Shown: in pieces, positions 11,623 to 24,169 of the stretch
Layout of the letters: the number at the start of each line of letters is the position of its first letter
Numbering within the stretch: the stretch's first letter is position 1
Assembly: GCF_022965805.1 (NCBI RefSeq)
Contig: NC_133103.1
Span: forward strand, 33,947,281-34,011,280
Source of the DNA: Primulina eburnea
Lineage: Eukaryota > Streptophyta > Magnoliopsida > Lamiales > Gesneriaceae
Length of the DNA stretch: 64,000 nt
Direction: 5' to 3'
Made by a program: the position numbers and the translations under genes
Notes under the pieces: model-generated
What the model saw: the letters and a program-made list of their open reading frames with translations, nothing else
Told to the model about the DNA's origin: nothing
Database searches by the model: none

Positions 11623-13414
11623 TGTAAGGCTCGAGAATTATCGGTATCATTGATGTTGGAATTGTAGAGATAAGAATGCATGAATTATGGAATTTTGAGC
11701 AGCAGGGCCGAAGCCACACCGCCCCCGCGGTGCTAAGACAACCGCACCCGCGGTGTAGGTGACAGAAAGTTGGGAGATTTTGCGAAGCAACACCGCACCC
11801 GCGGTGATGCAAGAGCCGCACCCGCGGTGCTGAGACCGCACCCGCGGTGATGCAAGCGCCGCATCCGCGGTGAGTGAAATTCAGAAAATGGCATGGCTGC
11901 CGAGAGCTCAGCGCACCCGCGCCCTTACACTGCCGCACCCGCGATAGTGCGTGTCACTTGGAAAACATAACACTCGTCCCTTTGCAAGCAATATTTGATA
12001 TGTGTCTTCATTTCCTCCTTCATTCAGATTCAAGAACCGAGAGAGCTTAGAGGGAGGAGCTTTCATTCTTTTGATCTTTAACTTGAGAGTTTGAATGATT
12101 TAGCCATCCGATTTATATTCCAAGTTAAGATTTGTGATCCTTGCATCGTTGGCTACGAAAGGATGTAAGTATTGTTCATTTCCAGCATGTTTTGATATTT
12201 ATGTGTTGAGGAAATTCAGATTTGAGTTCGAATATGTAGTCTTGAGATATAGAGCATCGTATATTCGTTGTCAGATTGAGTTTCGGACACAGTATGCTAT
12301 TGTTTCGATTTTTCAGCATGTATTGTGTTGAGCATATGCAGATTTCAGCATGTATATTGATGTTAGATGAGATTACGAGTTGATTGTGATTGAGTATGAT
12401 ATTATTGAGCTGAGCGGTATCGAAGAATTACGCCATTACGCCGTCGAATTATGTTGAAACCGATATCAGTCTTGTATATTGAATTGGTTGAGATGTATAT
12501 TGATAGAGTACACATTGATTATGCCATTTCAGATTTATATTGGCTACTTGGTATTCGAGACTTCGACTACGACACAGACAGTGCGACGAAAGGTATAATT
12601 CATGTGGTCACGGGATTGCACAACTCGATTCAGATTTGATACGAGTTTCCCTAAATCACATACTAGATTGTTATTACATTTTATTATGTAATGCCTTGTT
12701 TATTGATTTATATTCGAGTCCTGAGATAGGAGATATTGGCAGACTTGCCAAAACTAGACGTTTCGGTGTATCGACGCATAGGAGCAGATTTGCTATATGT
12801 GCAGACCCTCGATACAGAGTTGACCGAAGTCTAGGAATAAGACGTACCGTTGCCCCGAGTGGTTGGGTAGGTGACAGACCGTCTTATTCATACGAGATCC
12901 CTAGATTAGAAATGAGTCGAGTCAAGATTTAAATGTGAATACAGATTTGTATTCTTCTACATGTTTAGATTTACATTCATGTTATTTGATAGATGCTATG
13001 CTTGTGTACATGATTTATGACATTGTATGCATTCATGTTTTATACTGGGATATGTTCTCACCGGAGTTATCCGGCTGTTGTCGTGTCTGTATGTGTGCAT
13101 GGCAACAGGTGGGGCAGGATCTGGGTCTCGAGCTAGATGAGAGATTGACGATAGCGTGGAGATCACGGGCGTTGCAGATTTCTAGTGTTTTCCTTTTGAC
13201 TTGTACTACTTATGTTGTAGTTGGGATTTGAACACTAGCGTATGATTTTACCAAACAGACATGTATGTATATTATGTTGTTTATTTAATACCAAGACATG
13301 ATATGCTTTAGTTATACATTTAAATTAATGTTAAAAGCAAAATTTTGACCCACATTTTCGAACAAAGATTCAATTAAATCCCAAAAGAATTGAGTTTGAG
13401 CCCGGGTCCCCACA
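11623..13414 (+). repeat. 3' LTR of element A
   Basis: 1,792 bp, colinear with the 5' LTR. The GC-module array is at about 11719-11945, GTAAGT at 12165-12170, stem-loop arms at 12835-12844 and 12880-12889, and the second hairpin intact here (GTTGTCGTG 13077-13085 with CATGGCAAC 13098-13106, G-U pairs allowed). The TSD CTAAC follows at 13415-13419. Confidence 0.97.
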
Positions 13415-16400
13415 CTAACGACTTCTCTAAAGAAAAAATCCGCAATGTTTGAAGCATCATCGGTTTATAACAAGCTATAAAATGTGCCATCTTAGAGAAT
13501 CTATCCACAACAACAAAAGTAGAATCCATCCCCTTCTTAGTACTAGGCAACCCCAAAATAAAGTCCATAGAAATGTCAATCCAAGTTCTTTTTAAGAATA
13601 GCACGCAAAAGTGTTCCCAAAGTTCTATTGACAACTTCAGTTTGTCCATCCGTTTGAGGATGACAAGTAGTAGAAAACAACAATTTTGTGCCAAGTTTAG
13701 CCCATAAAGTATTCCAAAATTAACTCAAGAATTTAACATCGCGACCAGAAACAATACTCCTAGGCATTCCATGCAACCTAGCGACTTCTCTAAAGAACAA
13801 ATCTGCCATGTTTGAAGCATCATCGGTTTTATGACAAGCTATAAAATGTGCCATCTTAGAGAATCTATCCACAACAAAAAAAATAGAATCCCTCCACTTC
13901 TTAGTCCTAGGAAACCCCAAAATAAAGTCCATAGAAATGTCAATCCAAGTTCTTTTTAAGAATAGCACGCAAAAGTGTTCCCAAAGTTCTATTGACAACT
14001 TCAGTTTGTCCATCGGTTTGAGGATGACAAGTAGTAGAAAACAACAATTTTGTGCCAAGTTTAGCCCATAAAGTCTTCGAAAAGTAACTCTAGAATTTAA
14101 CATCGCGACCAGAAACAATAGTCCTAGGCATGCCATGCAACCTAACGACTTCTCTAAAGAACAAATCCGCAATGTTTGAAGCATCATCGGTTTTATGACA
14201 AGCTATAAAATGTGCCATCTTAGAGAATCTATCCACAAAAACAAAAATAGAATCACTCCCCTTCTTATTCCTCGGCAACCGCAAAATAAAGTCCATCGAA
14301 ATGTCAATCCAAGTTCTTTTTAAGAATAGCACGCAAAAGTGTTCCTAAAGTTCTATTGAAAACTTCAGTTTGTCCATCCGTTTGAGGATGACAAGTAGTA
14401 GAAAACAACAATTTTGTGTCAAGTTTAGCCCATAAAGTATTCCAAAAGTAACTCAAGAATTTAACATCGCGACCAGAAACAATAGTCCTAGGCATTCCAT
14501 GCAACCTAGCGACTTCTCTAAAGAACAAATCCGCAATGTTTGAAGCATAATTGGTTTTATGACAAGCTATAAAATGTGCAATCTTAGATAATCTATCCAC
14601 AACCACAAAAATAGAATCCCTCCCCTTTTTAGTCCTAGGCAACCCCAAAATAAAGTCCATAGAAATGTCAATCCAAGTTCTTTTTAAGAATAGCACGCAA
14701 AAGTGTTCCCAAAGTTCTATTGACAACTTCAGTTTGTCCATCCGTTTGAGGATGACAAGTAGTAGAAAACAACAATTTTGTGCCAAGTTTAGCCCATAAA
14801 GTATTCCAAAAGTAACTCAAAAATTTAACATCGCGACCAGAAACAATAGTCCTAGGCATGCCATGCAACCTAACAACTTCTCTAAAGAAAAAATCTGCAA
14901 TGTTTGAAGAATTATCGGTTTTATAACAAGCTATAAAATGTGCCATCTTAGAGAATCTATCCACAACAACAAAAATAGAATCCATCCCCTTCTTAGTCCT
15001 AGGCAACCCCAAAATAAAGTCCATAGAAATGTCAATCCAAGTTCTTTTTAAGAATAGCACGCAAAAGTGTTCCCAAAGTTCTATTGACAACTACAATTTG
15101 TCCATCCGTTTGAGGATGACAAGTAGTAGAAAACAACAATTTTGTTCCAAGTTTAGCCCATAAAGTATTCCAAAAGTAACTCAAGAATTTAACATCGCGA
15201 CCAGAAACAATAGTCCTAGGCATTCCATGCAACCTAGCGACTTCTCTAAAGAACAAATCCGCAATGTTTGAAGTATCATCGGTTTTATGACAAGCTATAA
15301 TATGTGTCATCTTAGAGAATCTATCCGCAAAAACAAAAATAGAATCACTCTCCTTCTTAGTCCTCGGCAACCCCAAAATAAAGTCCATCGAAATGTCAAT
15401 CCAAGTTCTTTTTAAGAATAGCACGCAAAAGTGTTCCCAAAGTGCTATTGAAAACTTCAGTTTGTCCATCCGTTTGAGGATGACAAGTAGTAGAAAACAA
15501 CAATTTTGTGCCAAGTTTAGCCCATAAAGTCTTCGAAAATAACTCAAGAATTTAACATCGCGACCAGAAACAATAGTCCTAGGCATGCCATGCAACCTAA
15601 CGACTTCTCTAAAGAAAAAATCCGCAATGTTTGAAGCATCATCGGTTTTATAACAAGTTATAAAATGTGCCATCTTAGAGAATCTATCCACAACAACAAA
15701 AATAGAATACATCCCCTTCTTAGTCCTAGGCAACCCCAAAATAAAGTCCATAGAAATGTCAATCCAAGTTCTTTTTAAGAATAGCACGCAAAAGTGTTCC
15801 CAAAGTTCTATTGACAACTTCAGTTTGTCCATCCGTTGGAGGATGACAAGTAGTAGAAAACAACAATTTTGTGCCAAGTTTAGCCCATAAAGTATTCCAA
15901 AATTAACTCAAGAATTTAATATCGCGACCAGAAACAATAGTCCTAGGCATTCAATGCAACCTAGCGACTTCTCTAAAGAACAAATCCGCAATGTTTGAAG
16001 CATCATCGGTTTTATGACAAGCTATAAAATGTGCCATCTTATAGAATCTATCCACAACAACAAAAATAGAATCCCTCCCCTTCTTAGTCCTAGGCAACCC
16101 CAAAATAAAGTCCATAGAAATGTCAATCCAAGTTCTTTTTAAGAATAGTACGCAAAAGTGTTCCCAAAGTTCTATTGACAACTTGTCCATCCGTTTGAGG
16201 ATGACAAGTAGTAGAAAACAACAATTTTGTGCCAAGTTTAGCCCATAAAGTATTCCAAAAGTAACTCAAGAATTTAACATCGCGACCAAAAACAATAGTC
16301 CTAGGCATTCCATGCAACCTAGCGGCTTCTCTAAAGAACAAATCCGCAATGTTTGAAGCATCATCGGTTTTATTACAAGCTATAAAATGTGCCATCTTAG

Positions 16401-17357
16401 AGAATCTATCCACAACAACAAAAATTGAATCCATCCCCTTCTTAGTCCTAGGCAACCCCAAAATAAAGTCCATAGAAATGTTAATCCAAGTTCTTTTTAA
16501 GAATAGCACGCAAAAGTGTTCCCAAAGTTCTATTGACAACTTCAGTTTATCCATCCGTTTGAGGATTACAAGTAGTAGAAAACAACAATTTTGTGCCAAG
16601 TTTAGCCCATAAAGTCTTCCAAAAGTAACTCAAAAATTTAACATCGCGACCAGAAACAATAGTCCTAGGCATGCCATGCAACCTAACGACTTCTCTAAAG
16701 AAAAAATCCGCAATGTTTGAAGCATCATCGGTTTTATAACAAGCTATAAAATGTGCCATCTTAGAGAATCTATCCACAACAACAAAAATAGAATCCCTCC
16801 CCTTCTTAGTCCTAGGCAACTCCAAAATAAAGTCCATCGAAATGTCAATCCAAGTTCTTTTTAAGAATAGCACGCAAAAGTGTTCCCAAAGTTCTATTGA
16901 CAACTTCAGTTTGTCCATCCGTTTGAGGATGACAAGTAGTAGAAAACAACAATTTTGTGCCAAGTTTAGCCCATAAAGTATTGCAAAATTAACTCAAGAA
17001 TTTAACATCGCGACCAGAAACAATAGTCCTAGGCATTCAATGCAACCTAGCGACTTCTCTAAAGAACAAATCCGCAATGTTTGAAGCATCATTGGTTTTA
17101 TGACAAGCTATAAAATGTGCCATCTTAGAGAATCTATCCACAACAACAAAAATAGAATCCCTCCCCTTCTTAGTCTTAGGCAACCCCAAAATAAAGTCCA
17201 TAGAAATGTCAATCCAAGTTCTTTTTAAGAATAGCACGCAAAAGTGTTCCCAAAGTTCTATTCACAACTTCAGTTTGTCCATCCGTTTGAGGATGACAAG
17301 TAGTAGAAAACAAAAATTTTGTGCCAAGTTTAGCCCATAAAGTATTCCAAAAGTAAC
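13415..17357 (-). repeat. Integrase-derived 364-bp satellite array, segment 2 (about 10.8 units)
   Basis: It continues segment 1 in phase after element A is removed. The landmark order from left to right is B, A, B, A, B, A, B, C, A, B, C. One unit near 15530 has lost a base (TCTTCGAAAATAACTC), so two unit slices fuse into one longer open frame (15032-15877, 281 codons). A nine-base deletion near 16184 and a three-base deletion near 16170-16200 also occur. All units keep the SGRD replacement at the second catalytic Asp. Interrupted on the right by element C (TSD GTAAC). Confidence 0.95.
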
Positions 17358-17966
17358 TGTAATAGCCGAGCCCGGTGTACGGTACGGTTTAAGTTTTATG
17401 TGTTTATTGGGTTCTAAGATAACTCTGAGGGATAAAAGCCTATGGTCGTTGATCAACTAATTGCATGCAATGCTCTGAGAGATAGGGATATTAGCACCAG
17501 AGCAGAGATACTATTGATATCAATCCAACCAGAGAAAAAAGAATACCATCTTATTGCTATCTTATTGATATGCTATTGCTACAGTTATTGCTACAGTATT
17601 CATGATTCAGAGTTGATGGTATTTATGATTTCAAAGTCATGTTTTACAGAGTATACTATGTATCATTGCTATGTAGAGTTCCACTTGCTGAGATTTATTC
17701 TCATTTCAGTTTATTCATGTGATGCAGATCAGAGTGCAGGCCCTGGACGTTGACTGTGGATAGGGGTCATATGCATACACCGTTGGAAGGAAGATTTTGG
17801 CATGATCATAGGAATGATATTTTGTATTTTGTTATGTCATTTAAATGATCATGTATTGCTATTTTGTAAACATTTTTATGATATGTATTTTGAAACTCCT
17901 TCCATATTTTAAAGAAAAATTTATTTCCGCTGCGTATTTTTATTGTTACGGGATAGAGGTGTCACA
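17358..17966 (+). repeat. 5' LTR of element C, with about 1 kb deleted and 60 bp inverted
   Basis: The first about 56 bases and the last about 490 bases match the 3' LTR. Between them, 17419-17478 is the exact reverse complement of 23613-23672 of the 3' LTR. The roughly 1 kb that precedes this segment in the 3' LTR (about 22614-23612), including the GC-module array and GTAAGT, is missing. The copy therefore probably lacks its own U3 promoter. Confidence 0.93.
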
Positions 17967-17971
17967 TTAAG

Positions 17972-17983
17972 TGGTATCAGAGC
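17972..17983 (+). promoter_or_regulatory. Primer-binding site of element C
   Basis: TGGTATCAGAGC, complementary to initiator Met-tRNA, five bases after the LTR end (CACA then TTAAG). A 115-base leader (17984-18098) separates it from gag; I see only a short AT-rich stretch and a CATTGTAG just before the start codon. Confidence 0.94.
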
Positions 17984-18098
17984 GGTGTTCTTCGGACCAA
18001 TGCATATGACTTCGTCTACTTTCAACTGTCCGGGTATGTTTTCTTGCATCTATCCATTGTTATATATTGATATGTCTTTTGTGAGCCCATTGTAGAGT

Positions 18099-21000
18099 AT
18101 GCCTCCTAAGCGTAAGGCGACAGAGGGTGAGGATAGTTCTTCCTCGAGAGTTGTCGACGAGTTCGGCAAGTTTCTTAAAGAGCCGGCTAAAGTTCATAGC
18201 GATCAGATTCAGCAGTTGCTCCGATTGCAAGGAGCAGGTCAGGGCAGAGGTCAAGTAAGAGGGCAAGTTGCACAGGCTGTTGGCACTGATGCCGTCTTTT
18301 CTGCTTTTAAGAGGATGGATCCACTAGAGTTTTCAGGGAGCACTGATCCTTTAGTTGCAGTTGAGTGCGTCAAGGCTCTAGAGGCGATCTTCGATCATCT
18401 CCACTACGAGGATAGAGACCGTATCAGCTGTGCTGTATTCATGTTGGTTAAAGCTGCTCGCATTTGGTGGAATGCGACCAAAGTTGGAGTTGATGTTGCG
18501 ACACTGAAGTGGTCAGAGTTCACAGACTTGTTCTACGACAAGTATTTCCCCGACGCACTTCGAGCGAGGAAGGTTACGGAGTTCTTGGAGCTTCGACAAG
18601 GGAGCATGGATGTTTGTCAGTATATTCTAAAGTTTGAGGAGGGTTGCCAATTTGCTCCGTACATTGCATCCAATGATAAAGATAAAGGCGCTCATTTCAT
18701 TCGAGGCCTTAGAGCAGAGATTCGTCGTGATATCAACATGTCCAAGGCTGTGACTTTCAAGGAGATTGTGTCCAAGGCATTGTTGGCAGAGCAGGATGAG
18801 AAGGACATCACTAGAGAGAGGCAGGAGAGGCATTAAGCTGTTGCTCAGAGAGGCCAGGGTTCTAATCAGAGGGGCAGGGATCGTTTCAAGGGCAAGGGCA
18901 AGATGGAGCCGAGTCCTAGACCACCGCCAGTTCCAGTTGATCCCGAGAAGCCTTTGTGTCCGAAGTGTGGCAAGCATCATAGGGGAGAGTGCAGATTTGG
19001 CACTCATACTTGTTATCGTTGTGGCATGGCAGGCCACGTTGCCAGGAATTGTCCACAAGGAGCTAGCCAAGGGAAGGTGCAGGGTCGTATCTTTTCGATG
19101 ACCAAGGAAGGTATTAATCATGATTCTTCATTGATCTCTAGTACTATTTTGATTTCAGGCAGAATAGCTACTACTTTGGTAGATACTGGTGCTACTCATT
19201 CTTTTATGTCTGATTTGTTTTTGAGATCTTTGGGTATAGTTCCTTCTGTTCTTCCCCTCCAACTTAGTGTTGTTTTGCCTTCGGGAGATGTCTTGTGCCC
19301 GACATCGATTGTTTATGCGTGCCCTGTTCGTATTGAGGAGCGAATTGTCTTCGCTGATTTGATTGTTATCCCTATGGTTGCCTTTGATGTTATTCTTGGC
19401 ATGGATTGGCTTTCGACTTACCGTGCAGTTATCGATTGTGTTGCTAAGAAGGTGACTTTTGCTGATGATGGCCAGGGAGGAGTTCTCGCCAGCTCAGGTA
19501 CTTCGCTGGTCCTTCCTTTTATTTCTTGTCTTGAGGCTGAGAGATTGCTATGTAGAGGTTGCGATGGGTTTATTGCTTCTATTGTGGATGTTGATGGTAT
19601 GGTTAAGTTGAATATTGATGATATTGATGTTGTGAGGGAGTTTGCCGATGTGTTTGAGGATGATGATCCGGGTTTGCCGCCGGACAGAGATGTTGAGTTC
19701 GTTATCGATCTAGCTCCTGGTACGGTTCCTATCTCTAAGGCTCCGTACAGGATGGCCCCTACTGAGATGAAAGAGTTGAAGACTCAGTTGCAGGATCTTT
19801 TAGACAAGGGTTTTATTCGTCCGAGTTCTTCGCCTTGGGGAGCTCCGGTTCTGTTTGTCAAGAAGAAAGATGGTTCTTTGCGGCTGTGTATCGACTACAG
19901 GGAGCTTAACAAAGTGACTGTCAAGAACAAATATCCGTTGCCTCGGATAGATGATCTGTTTGACCAACTTCATGGTGCTAATGTATTTTCGAAGATTGAT
20001 CTTCGGTCTGGCTATTATCAGTTGAAGGTTAGGGAGTCTGATATCCCTAAGACGGCGTTCATGACCAGGTATGGTCACTTTGAGTTTATGGTTATGTCTT
20101 TTGGTCTGACCAATGCCCCTTCAGTCTTCATGGACCTGATGAACCGTGTGTTCAAGCCCTATCTGGATAGCTTCGTTATTGTCTTCATCGACGACATCTT
20201 GATCTATTCCAAGACCAGAGAACTGCATGCAGAGCATCTCAGAGTTGTTCTTCAATTGCTGAGAGAGAGGAGGCTGTTTGCCAAGTTGAAGAAGTGTGAA
20301 TTTTGACTGGATCAGATTTCTTTTCTAGGCCATGTCGTTTCGAAGGATAGCATTGCTGTTGATCCGATGAAGATAGAGGCGATTCAGAAATGGCCTATTC
20401 CTACCACTGTCCCAGAGGTACGCAGTTTCCTTGGTTTGGCGGGTTATTATCGTCGTTTCATTTCAGATTTTTCCAAGATTGTCCTGCCATTGTCCAATTT
20501 GACGAGGAAGACTGTGAAGTTCGAGTGGTCCATTGATTGCCAGAGTGCATTCCAGGAGTTGAAGGATAGATTGACGACAGCTCCTGTTCTTTCTTTGCCT
20601 AGTGGTTCCGAGGATTTTGTGGTCTATACCGATGCGTCGAAGAGAGGCCTTGGTGCAGTGCTGATGCAGCGAGGTAAGGTCATTGCCTATGCTTCTCGCC
20701 AGTTGAAAGACTATGAGAAGAATTATCCGACGCACGATTTGGAGCTAGCAGCTGTGGTTTTCGCCCTGAAGATTTGGAGACATTATCTGTATGGAGAAAA
20801 GTGTGAGATCTTCACAGACCACAAGAGTTTGAAGTATCTGTTTTCTCAGAAAGAGCACAACATGAGGCAGAGGAGGTGGTTAGAGCTGGTCAAAGATTAT
20901 GATGTGACTATCAGTTATCACCCAGGGAAGGTGAACGTTGTGGCTGATGCTTTGAGTCGTAAATCGAGTTCTTCCTTGAGTTCTTTGATTCAGAGGCCGT

Positions 21001-22517
21001 TGCTGATGGACTTGCATCGAGAGGATATTTCTTTGGTAGTCCCCGGAACCATTGCTCGCTTTTCAGCGTTGGTCATTCGGGCTACTTTGACGGACAGGAT
21101 CCGTAGAGAGCAGACTGTCGATGTGCAGTTGCTAGAGTTGAGAGCTAGAGCTGAGGAGAGGGGTAACTCAGAGTTTGCGATGAATGGTGATGGATTGGTG
21201 ACTTTCAGAGGCCGTATCTGTGTTCCTATTGGCGATGATATTCGGCGAGATGTCTTGACAGAGGCTCATACTGCGCCATATTCGATTCATCCAGGCAGTA
21301 CGAAGATGTATCAGGATCTTCGTCGACTCTACTGGTGGCCAGGTATGAAGAAAGATATTGCTTTGTTCGTTTTTCAGTGCCTTACTTGTCAGCAGGTGAA
21401 GATTGAGCTTCAGAGACCTGCTGGGACATTGCTATCTTTGCCGATTCCTTAGTGGAAGTGGGAGCACATTACGATGGATTTCGTGACTGGTCTTCCCAGA
21501 GTCCAGAAAGGTTATAATTCCATTTGGGTCATTGTTGATCGGTTAACCAAGTCAGCGCACTTTCTCCCAGTCAAGACGACGTACTCCATGAAGCAGTATG
21601 CCGAGGATTATATTGCAGAGATTGTTAGACTTCACGGTGTCCCTGTGTCGATCGTTTCTGATCGTGACCCCAGGTTTACCTCCGAGTTCTGGAAGAGTTT
21701 GCACAGAGCTATGGGTTCGCGGTTAGCGTTCAGTACAGCTTATCACCCTCAGAGCGACGGTCAGTCAGAGAGAGTCATTCAGATTCTTGAGGATATGCTC
21801 AGAGCTTGTACCATTGATTATTCTGGTAGCTGGGATTCTAAATTGCCACTTGTGGAGTTCACGTACAACAATAGCTACCAGGCGTCGATTGGAATGGCAC
21901 CGTATGAGGCACTTTATGGCAGGAAGTGCAGATCGCATTTGTATTGGGATGAGGTTGGCGAGAGAAAGATGTTGGGACCAGAGTTGGTCCAGCAGACGGC
22001 CGATGTTGTTGCTGTGATCCGTGAGAGGATGAAGACAGCACAGTCCAGACAGAAGAGCTATGCAGATGTTCGTCGTAGGCCTTTGCAGTTCGAGGTTGGC
22101 GATCACGTGTTCTTGAAGATAGCACCTCTCAAGGGTGTGATGAGATTTGGCAAGAAGGGTAAGTTGAGTCCGAGATTCATTAGTCCTTTTGAGATCTTGG
22201 ACAGAGTTGGTGACAGAGCCTACAGATTAGCCCTACCGCCAGATCTTGATAGAGTTCATAATGTTTTTCACGTATCGATGCTCAGGAAGTATGTTGCGAA
22301 TCCTACCCATGTTCTTCACCATGAACCATTGGACTTGACGCAGAGTTTGACATACCAAGAGATTTTGGTCCAGATTTTGGATCGCACAGTTAGAGTATTG
22401 AGGAACAAAGAGATCGGCATTGTTAAAGTCCTTTGGAGGAACCATTTGATCGAGGAGGCTACGTGGGAACCAGAGGATGAGATGAGAGAGAAGTATCCTG
22501 AGTTGTTCGTGCAGTGA
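18099..22517 (+). pseudogene. Gag-pol polyprotein of element C, single frame with three internal stops
   Basis: One continuous frame of about 1,470 codons. Order: gag (about 70-245), CCHC zinc knuckle [14 protein letters not shown] (from codon 305), protease DTGA (from 362), reverse transcriptase with FIDD (696-699), RNase H (DASKRGLG about 845), integrase finger and D-D(35)-E at codons 1127, 1188 and 1224, and a chromodomain-like end (VKVLWRNHLIEEATW). In-frame stops: TAA at 18834 between gag and the zinc knuckle, TGA at 20304 in RT (Trp position in KCEFW) and TAG at 21450 just before the integrase core (Glu position in PIPEWKW). No frameshift is seen. The 18834 stop lies where some elements separate gag from pol, but nothing shows readthrough; I read it as damage. 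Confidence 0.95.
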
Positions 22518-22557
22518 CGTCAATTTCGCGGACGAAATTCCTCTAAGGAGGGGAGAT
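22518..22557 (+). other. 3' untranslated spacer and polypurine tract of element C
   Basis: Forty bases after the gag-pol stop; the purine run AAGGAGGGGAGAT (22545-22557) abuts the 3' LTR and is the plus-strand primer site. Confidence 0.88.
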
Positions 22558-24169
22558 TGTAATAGCCGAGCCCGGTGTACGTTACGGTTTAAGTTTTATG
22601 TGTTTATTGGGTTTTATGATTTAGATGATTTGAGTCGTGTTATGGGTTATAGTTTAGTTGGTATTATTGTTTGTGGCTTGGTTGTTGTATTAGATGATGT
22701 TGGTTGCGTCGTTTCAGCGTTACGGATTGATTTTAGTTGCTTTGGTGTTGATCATTGCCGTAGCAAGAGTGCACCCGCGCTCTTAGAGGAGTGCCCCCGT
22801 GGTGTACTATTCATCATTTTGGATTTGGAAGGCCGTGGCATCACCGCACCCGCGGCAGTGCAAGGACCGCACCCGCAGTGAGACCGCACCCGCGGTAATT
22901 GCAGCACCGCTCCCGCGGTCATCGTGCATGGAATTTATTTTGTTGTGCCGTGAGCTTAGCGCACCCGCGGTGCTTGTGGAAGCGCACCCACGGTATAGGT
23001 ATGGGCGAGTTTTTAAGTTACTTTTTGGAGTTGTTGGCCATACCTTATCCTCATCTTCCCCTTCATTTCCGATTTCCTCTCTTTTTTCCAAGGGTTTTCT
23101 CCATTTTCTTTTGCTTCCTACCTTTGATTCTTGGATTTGTTTGGATTTTCGACTTGAGATCGACGTTCTACGTGGTATAAGGAAGCTTAGGTAAGTTTTT
23201 GGTTGAGTTCTATCATGGTTTTGGATATGAGATGTTATAGGGTGATGTTTTGTTGGTTTAATGGATTATTTAACTTGTATTTTTGGATATAGAGTTGATT
23301 TTGGTGTTGTTTATGGATTATTGTTGTAGGTGGTGTACCAAGAGTATAGTTTGGAGGTGTTCTATTGGTTGTAAGTGGAATTTCATTCCTTTGCTCACAT
23401 GATGTTATATGTATTGTGTTTTAAAGGTTTCAAAGTGATATTCCCTTCAATTGATTCATTGTTATGTATTAATTATATTGCTATGTTCATTGGAGACAAT
23501 TGATGTCTCAATTATTGTTCAAAGGGAATACAAGAGAAAATAAGAGATTGTGAAACGACGGCTTTAAATGCTTTTCAGAGTTCAAATGTTTTATTGGATT
23601 GATTAATCATAGTCAGAGCATTGCATGCAATTAGTTGATCAACGACCATAGGCTTTTATCCCTCAGAGTTATCGGTTTATATCGATAGGGATATTAGCAC
23701 CAGAGCAGAGATACTATTGATATCAATCCAACCAGAGAAAAGAGAATACCATCTTATTGCTATCTTATTGATATGCTATTGCTACAGTTATTGCTACAGT
23801 ATTCATGATTCAGAGTTGATGGTATTTATGATTTCAAAGTCATGTTTTACAGAGTATACTATGTATCATTGCTATGTAGAGTTCCACTTGCTGAGATTTA
23901 TTCTCATTTCAGTTTATTCATGTGATGCAGATCAGAGTGCAGGCCCTGGACGTTGACTGTGGATAGGGGTCATATGCATACACCGTTGGAAGGAAGATTT
24001 TGGCATGATCATAGGAATGATATTTTGTATTTTGTTATGTCATTTAAATGATCATGTATTGCTATTTTGTAAACATTTTTATGATATGTATTTTGAAACT
24101 CCTTCCATATTTTAAAGAAAAATTTATTTCCGCTGCGTATTTTTATTGTTACGGGATAGAGGTGTCACA
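22558..24169 (+). repeat. 3' LTR of element C (1,612 bp, full length)
   Basis: Starts TGTAATAGCCGAG, ends GTGTCACA. It carries about eight GC-rich modules at about 22768-22996, GTAAGT at 23191-23196 (context GCTTAGGTAAGT, a good splice-donor match) and a long AT-rich remainder. The 60-bp segment inverted in the 5' LTR lies at 23613-23672. The small open frames in this LTR are not supported as genes. Confidence 0.95.
22768..22996 (+). repeat. GC-rich palindromic module array in U3 of LTR C
   Basis: About eight imperfect copies related to CCGCACCCGCGGTG (for example CACCGCACCCGCGGCA, GACCGCACCCGCGGTA, CACCGCTCCCGCGGTC, GCGCACCCACGGTA). The rest of this LTR shows no similarity I can see to LTR A, so the shared module stands out. 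Confidence 0.88.

Larger units (their letters stand above)
4952..13414 (+). mobile_element. Gypsy LTR retrotransposon A (complete, coding region decayed)
   Basis: An 8,463-bp Ty3/gypsy element with two 1,792-bp LTRs (TG...CA), a Met-tRNA PBS, a gag-pol frame and a polypurine tract. It is flanked by a perfect 5-bp TSD, CTAAC (4947-4951 and 13415-13419). Removing the element and one TSD restores the satellite unit exactly. By eye the two LTRs differ at about 21 positions (about 1.2%). With the commonly used grass rate of 1.3e-8 per site per year that would be roughly half a million years, an estimate that depends on the assumed rate. Domain order PR-RT-RNase H-integrase-chromodomain makes it a chromovirus; the polyprotein resembles Tekay/Del. 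Confidence 0.97.
17358..24169 (+). mobile_element. Gypsy LTR retrotransposon C (complete insertion, rearranged 5' LTR)
   Basis: A 6,812-bp element starting TGTAATAGCCGAG and ending GGTGTCACA, with TSD GTAAC at 17353-17357 and 24170-24174. It belongs to a different gypsy family from A and B: different LTR termini, gag (MPPKRKATEG) and protease region, but the same polyprotein order with a C-terminal chromodomain-like segment. The LTRs are unequal, 609 bp (5') and 1,612 bp (3'). Where they overlap they are nearly identical, so the insertion is young and the 5' LTR was altered after, or during, insertion. Confidence 0.96.

Noticed and set aside
18834..18836. Programmed stop readthrough between gag and pol of C
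   Set aside because: The stop is TAA with no readthrough context I can identify, and the same element has two further stops of clear decay type in RT and before integrase.
18627..19121. Minus-strand frame of 164 codons opposite gag of C
   Set aside because: Shadow of the polyprotein on the other strand; composition follows the sense codons.
22600..23194. Frames in 3' LTR C (93-131 codons) as genes
   Set aside because: They run through the GC-module array in several frames and are absent from the 5' LTR; no domain recognised.
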